A stretch of 64,000 nt of DNA, taken from NCBI RefSeq assembly GCF_007097385.1, contig NZ_VJZS01000001.1, positions 124,001 to 188,000 on the forward strand. The letters are read 5' to 3'. Position numbers and translations under genes: made by a program. The DNA comes from Flavobacterium sp. ZT3R18. Lineage in GTDB: Bacteria; Bacteroidota; Bacteroidia; Flavobacteriales; Flavobacteriaceae. The notes below the pieces were generated by a model, which was given only the letters and a program-made list of their open reading frames with translations, had not been told where the DNA came from and did no database searches. The first letter of the stretch is position 1, and the number at the start of each line of letters is the position of its first letter. Positions 61,184 to 64,000 of this stretch are shown one piece after another.

Positions 61184-64000
61184 ATGTCATCAAACAAAAA
61201 ATACTGGAAAAGTGTTGAAGAGCTAGACGGAAATAGTTCTATTGTTGAGGCGCTTAGAAATAACGAATTTGTTGAAGAAATTCCTACTGATGAATTTTTA
61301 GGAAATGAAGCAGCTTTGTCTTCTTCTTCAACTACGCGTCGTGACTTTTTAAAGTACGTTGGTTTTAGTACAGCGGCGGCATCTCTTGCTGCTTGTGAAG
61401 GTCCCGTGCATTTGTCGATTCCTTACGTGCTGCAACCGGAACAAATTATTCCTGGAGTAGCAGATTATTATGCGACTTCAGTTTTTGATGGTTTTGATTT
61501 TGCTAACCTTTTGGTAAAAACTCGTGAAGGTCGTCCAATCAAAATAGATAATAATAAAATCGCTGGAGCAAAATTTACTGCGAATGCTAGAATTCATGGG
61601 TCTATATTGTCATTATATGATAGTATGCGTTTGAAAGAGCCTAAAGTAGATGCTAAAGATGCTACTTGGTCAGCGGTTGATTCAAAAATTAAATCTAGTA
61701 TTGTTGATGCTAAAGCAAAAGGAGGTCAAGTAGTATTCTTGACAAACACATTGGCAAGTCCATCTACTGAAAAGTTGATTGCTGATTTTATTGCTAAAAA
61801 TCCTAATGCTAAACATGTAATATATGATGCTGTTTCTTCTTCAGAGGCTTTAGATGCTTTTGAAACTGTTTACGGAGAAAGAGCTTTAGTTGATTATGAT
61901 TTCTCAAAAGCGTCTTTAATCGTTTCTGTTGGTGCTGACTTCCTAGGGGATTGGCAAGGTGGATCATACGATACAGGGTATGCACAAGGTAGAATTCCGA
62001 AAAACGGAAAAATGTCTCGTCATTTCCAATTAGAAGCAAATATGACTTTATCTGGTGCTGCTGCCGATAAGCGTGTTGCAATGTCAACTGCGAATCAAAA
62101 ACAAGCATTAGTTGTTATTTATAATAGTATTACTGGATCTTCAGTTGCAACTAATTTAGATGCAGCTTATAAAGCAGAAGTTACTAAGGCAGCTCAGCAA
62201 TTAAAAGCAGCTGGTTCAAAAGGAGTTCTTGTGTCTGGTATTCAAGATAAAAATGCTCAATTATTAGTTTTGGCTATTAATCAAGTATTGGCTAGTGAAG
62301 TATTTAATACTTCAGGAACTAGACAAATCCGTAAAGGATCAAACGAAAAAGTAGCTCAGTTAGTAAAAGATATGAATGCAGGAAGTGTTCATACTTTAAT
62401 TATGAGTGGTGTTAATCCGGTTTATACTTTGGCAGACAGCAAGTCATTTGTTGAAGGTTTGAAAAAGGTTAAAACTTCAGTTTCATTATCTTTAAAAGAA
62501 GATGAAACCGCATCGTTAACTACAATTGCTGCTCCAGTTCCTCATTATTTAGAGGCTTGGGGAGATTTAGCTTTGACAAAAGGAACTTATAGTATTACAC
62601 AACCGACTATTCGCCCGTTATTCAATACAAAACAATTTCAAGATATTTTATTATCTATAAACGGTATTCCTGGAGCTTACTATGATTACTTGAAAGGGTA
62701 TTCGGCTTCTGTGATTGCTGGTTCATCATGGAATAAAGTTTTGCATGATGGGGTTTATGTTGGTGCTATACCTACAGCTACTGCGGGTACTGCAGATTAT
62801 AGCGCTGCCGCTAATGCGTTGGCGCAAGCAAAACCTGCTGCTGGTCTTGAATTAGTATTGTATACTAAAACAGGAATGGGAGATGGTCAACAAGCGAATA
62901 ACCCATGGTTGCAAGAGTTTCCAGATCCATTAACAAGAGTATCTTGGGATAACTATGTTACGGTTTCTAATGCTGATGCTAAAAGATTAGGTCTTTCTAA
63001 CGAGATCGTTGCTAATGGTGGTTTGAATGGTAGTTATGCTACGCTTACTGCTGATGGTGTTACCTTTGATAAAGTGCCAGTTATTGTTCAGCCAGGTCAA
63101 GCTGTTGGAACTGTTGGTATGGCTCTTGGTTACGGTCGTAAAGCGGCTTTAAAAGAAGAAATGCAAGTAGGTATAAATGCTTACGCCTTATATACAGGTT
63201 TTAATAATGTACAATCTATTACATTAGTAAAAGCAGATGGAGCACACGAATTTGCTTGTGTTCAAGGTCAAAAAACATTGATGGGTAGAGGGGATATTAT
63301 TAAAGAGACTTCTTTAGAGATATTCAATACCAAAGATGCAGAAATTTGGAATGAAAAACCAATGGTTTCATTGGATCATAAAGAAGTTGAAGCTACTTCA
63401 GTAGATTTATGGGGTTCATTCGATCGTTCTACAGGACATCATTTTAACCTTTCTATCGATTTGAATGCTTGTACAGGATGTGGTGCGTGTGTAATTGCAT
63501 GTCACGCTGAAAATAATGTACCAGTTGTTGGTAAAGATGAAGTAAGAAGAAGTAGAGATATGCACTGGTTGCGTATTGACAGATATTATTCTTCTGAAAG
63601 TACTTTTGAAGGCGACAATGAAAGAAAAGAGAATATCGCAGGTTTATCTAGTTCATTATCTACATTTAATGAAATGGAAAAAGCGGGAGATAATCCACAA
63701 GTTTCTTTCCAACCGGTAATGTGTCAACACTGTAATCATGCTCCTTGTGAGACTGTTTGTCCAGTTGCTGCAACATCACACGGTCGTCAAGGACAAAATC
63801 AAATGGCTTATAACAGATGTGTTGGTACTCGTTACTGTGCTAACAACTGTCCTTATAAAGTACGTCGTTTTAACTGGTTCTTGTACAACAAAAACAGCGA
63901 ATTCGATTATCATATGAATGATGATTTAGGTCGTATGGTTTTAAATCCAGATGTAAACGTTCGTTCTCGTGGAGTAATGGAAAAATGTTCTATGTGTATT
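61184..64000 (+). CDS. actB: ActB, molybdopterin-oxidoreductase-like iron-sulfur subunit of ACIII (partial)
   Basis: Open from ATG at 61184 to the window end (939 codons, stop not reached). The N-terminus has a twin-arginine-type signal and a lipobox-like Cys (TTRRDFLKYVGFSTAAASLAAC). The next ~700 residues resemble the molybdopterin oxidoreductase fold, which in ACIII has lost the cofactor. The C-terminal part holds ferredoxin-type 4Fe-4S motifs: CTGCGACVIACHAENN, CQHCNHAPCETVCPV, CVGTRYCANNCPYK, and KCSMCI at the edge. It follows actA as in all ACIII operons; actC would come next outside the window. Confidence 0.93.
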   Translation, partial: MSSNKKYWKSVEELDGNSSIVEALRNNEFVEEIPTDEFLGNEAALSSSSTTRRDFLKYVGFSTAAASLAACEGPVHLSIPYVLQPEQIIPGVADYYATSVFDGFDFANLLVKTREGRPIKIDNNKIAGAKFTANARIHGSILSLYDSMRLKEPKVDAKDATWSAVDSKIKSSIVDAKAKGGQVVFLTNTLASPSTEKLIADFIAKNPNAKHVIYDAVSSSEALDAFETVYGERALVDYDFSKASLIVSVGADFLGDWQGGSYDTGYAQGRIPKNGKMSRHFQLEANMTLSGAAADKRVAMSTANQKQALVVIYNSITGSSVATNLDAAYKAEVTKAAQQLKAAGSKGVLVSGIQDKNAQLLVLAINQVLASEVFNTSGTRQIRKGSNEKVAQLVKDMNAGSVHTLIMSGVNPVYTLADSKSFVEGLKKVKTSVSLSLKEDETASLTTIAAPVPHYLEAWGDLALTKGTYSITQPTIRPLFNTKQFQDILLSINGIPGAYYDYLKGYSASVIAGSSWNKVLHDGVYVGAIPTATAGTADYSAAANALAQAKPAAGLELVLYTKTGMGDGQQANNPWLQEFPDPLTRVSWDNYVTVSNADAKRLGLSNEIVANGGLNGSYATLTADGVTFDKVPVIVQPGQAVGTVGMALGYGRKAALKEEMQVGINAYALYTGFNNVQSITLVKADGAHEFACVQGQKTLMGRGDIIKETSLEIFNTKDAEIWNEKPMVSLDHKEVEATSVDLWGSFDRSTGHHFNLSIDLNACTGCGACVIACHAENNVPVVGKDEVRRSRDMHWLRIDRYYSSESTFEGDNERKENIAGLSSSLSTFNEMEKAGDNPQVSFQPVMCQHCNHAPCETVCPVAATSHGRQGQNQMAYNRCVGTRYCANNCPYKVRRFNWFLYNKNSEFDYHMNDDLGRMVLNPDVNVRSRGVMEKCSMCI

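Noticed and set aside
61809..62108. 99-aa minus-strand frame in the actB region
   Set aside because: It lies opposite the long actB frame, which is open to the window end and has full domain motifs.

Overview
The window is chromosomal DNA from a Bacteroidota member, almost certainly the genus Flavobacterium or a close relative. The evidence is low GC, promoters of the TTG-N(16-22)-TAnnTTTG type, few recognisable Shine-Dalgarno sites, TonB-dependent receptors, DUF3127, DUF4301 and DUF2723 proteins, archaeal-type GGGP synthase, a SPOR protein and an alternative complex III (ACIII) operon. I saw no rRNA, CRISPR array, transposase, integrase or phage genes. There is one tRNA.

Layout. 0-4.7 kb: phosphopantetheinyl transferase, GGGP synthase, PnuC, an NadR-like kinase fused to DUF4301, and ArfB. 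4.9-7.3 kb: TPP riboswitch driving a TonB receptor, probably for thiamine. 7.4-13.8 kb: candidate structured RNA, Rieske-like lipoprotein, GreA, HIT protein, exported transglutaminase-like protein, histidine kinase, flavin reductase, DUF3127 and Aat. 14-21.3 kb, minus strand: thiamine operon read from a second TPP riboswitch as thiS-thiC-tenI/thiE-like-thiD-thiE-thiG-thiH-thiF, with a second copy of the structured element between thiS and thiC. 21.4-24.8 kb: Tag glycosylase, a decayed gene, an exported Ppx/GppA-fold protein and an MFS transporter. 25-29.6 kb: a two-component system divergent from an outer-membrane barrel protein, with a three-repeat candidate operator between them. 29.7-37.9 kb: a sugar locus (fructokinase-like kinase, glycoside hydrolase, SLC45-like transporter, glutaredoxin-like protein, TonB receptor, LacI regulator and two palindromic operators); its composition resembles sucrose uptake. 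38-40.9 kb: rplM-rpsI-rpsB-tsf. 41.2-47.5 kb: a second LacI regulator, a DUF4160/DUF2442 pair, DNA polymerase I, metallophosphoesterase and a cysteine-less thioredoxin-like protein. 47.5-53 kb: polysaccharide deacetylase, a large DUF2723 membrane protein, tRNA-Gln and a universal stress protein. 53.2-58 kb: rimP-nusA-infB. 58.2-64 kb: MTA/SAH nucleosidase, SPOR protein and the first two ACIII genes, the second cut by the window end.

Two themes run through the window. The first is thiamine: one TPP-controlled receptor and one TPP-controlled biosynthetic operon give both uptake and synthesis. The second is short repeats. Palindromes of the type CCCGATAGCTATCGGG, CTGAGC-GTCGAA elements, ATTGCC/ATTGAA hexamers and longer inverted repeats occur between genes, and several lie in frame inside coding regions (phosphopantetheinyl transferase, ThiD, a response regulator, PolA, the deacetylase). 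The most interesting undescribed-looking signals are the two copies of a ~120-nt structured element with compensatory stem changes, the exported Ppx/GppA-like protein, the 11-bp-periodic TTAAC repeats and the in-frame repeat insertions. No wholly new multi-gene system is evident.
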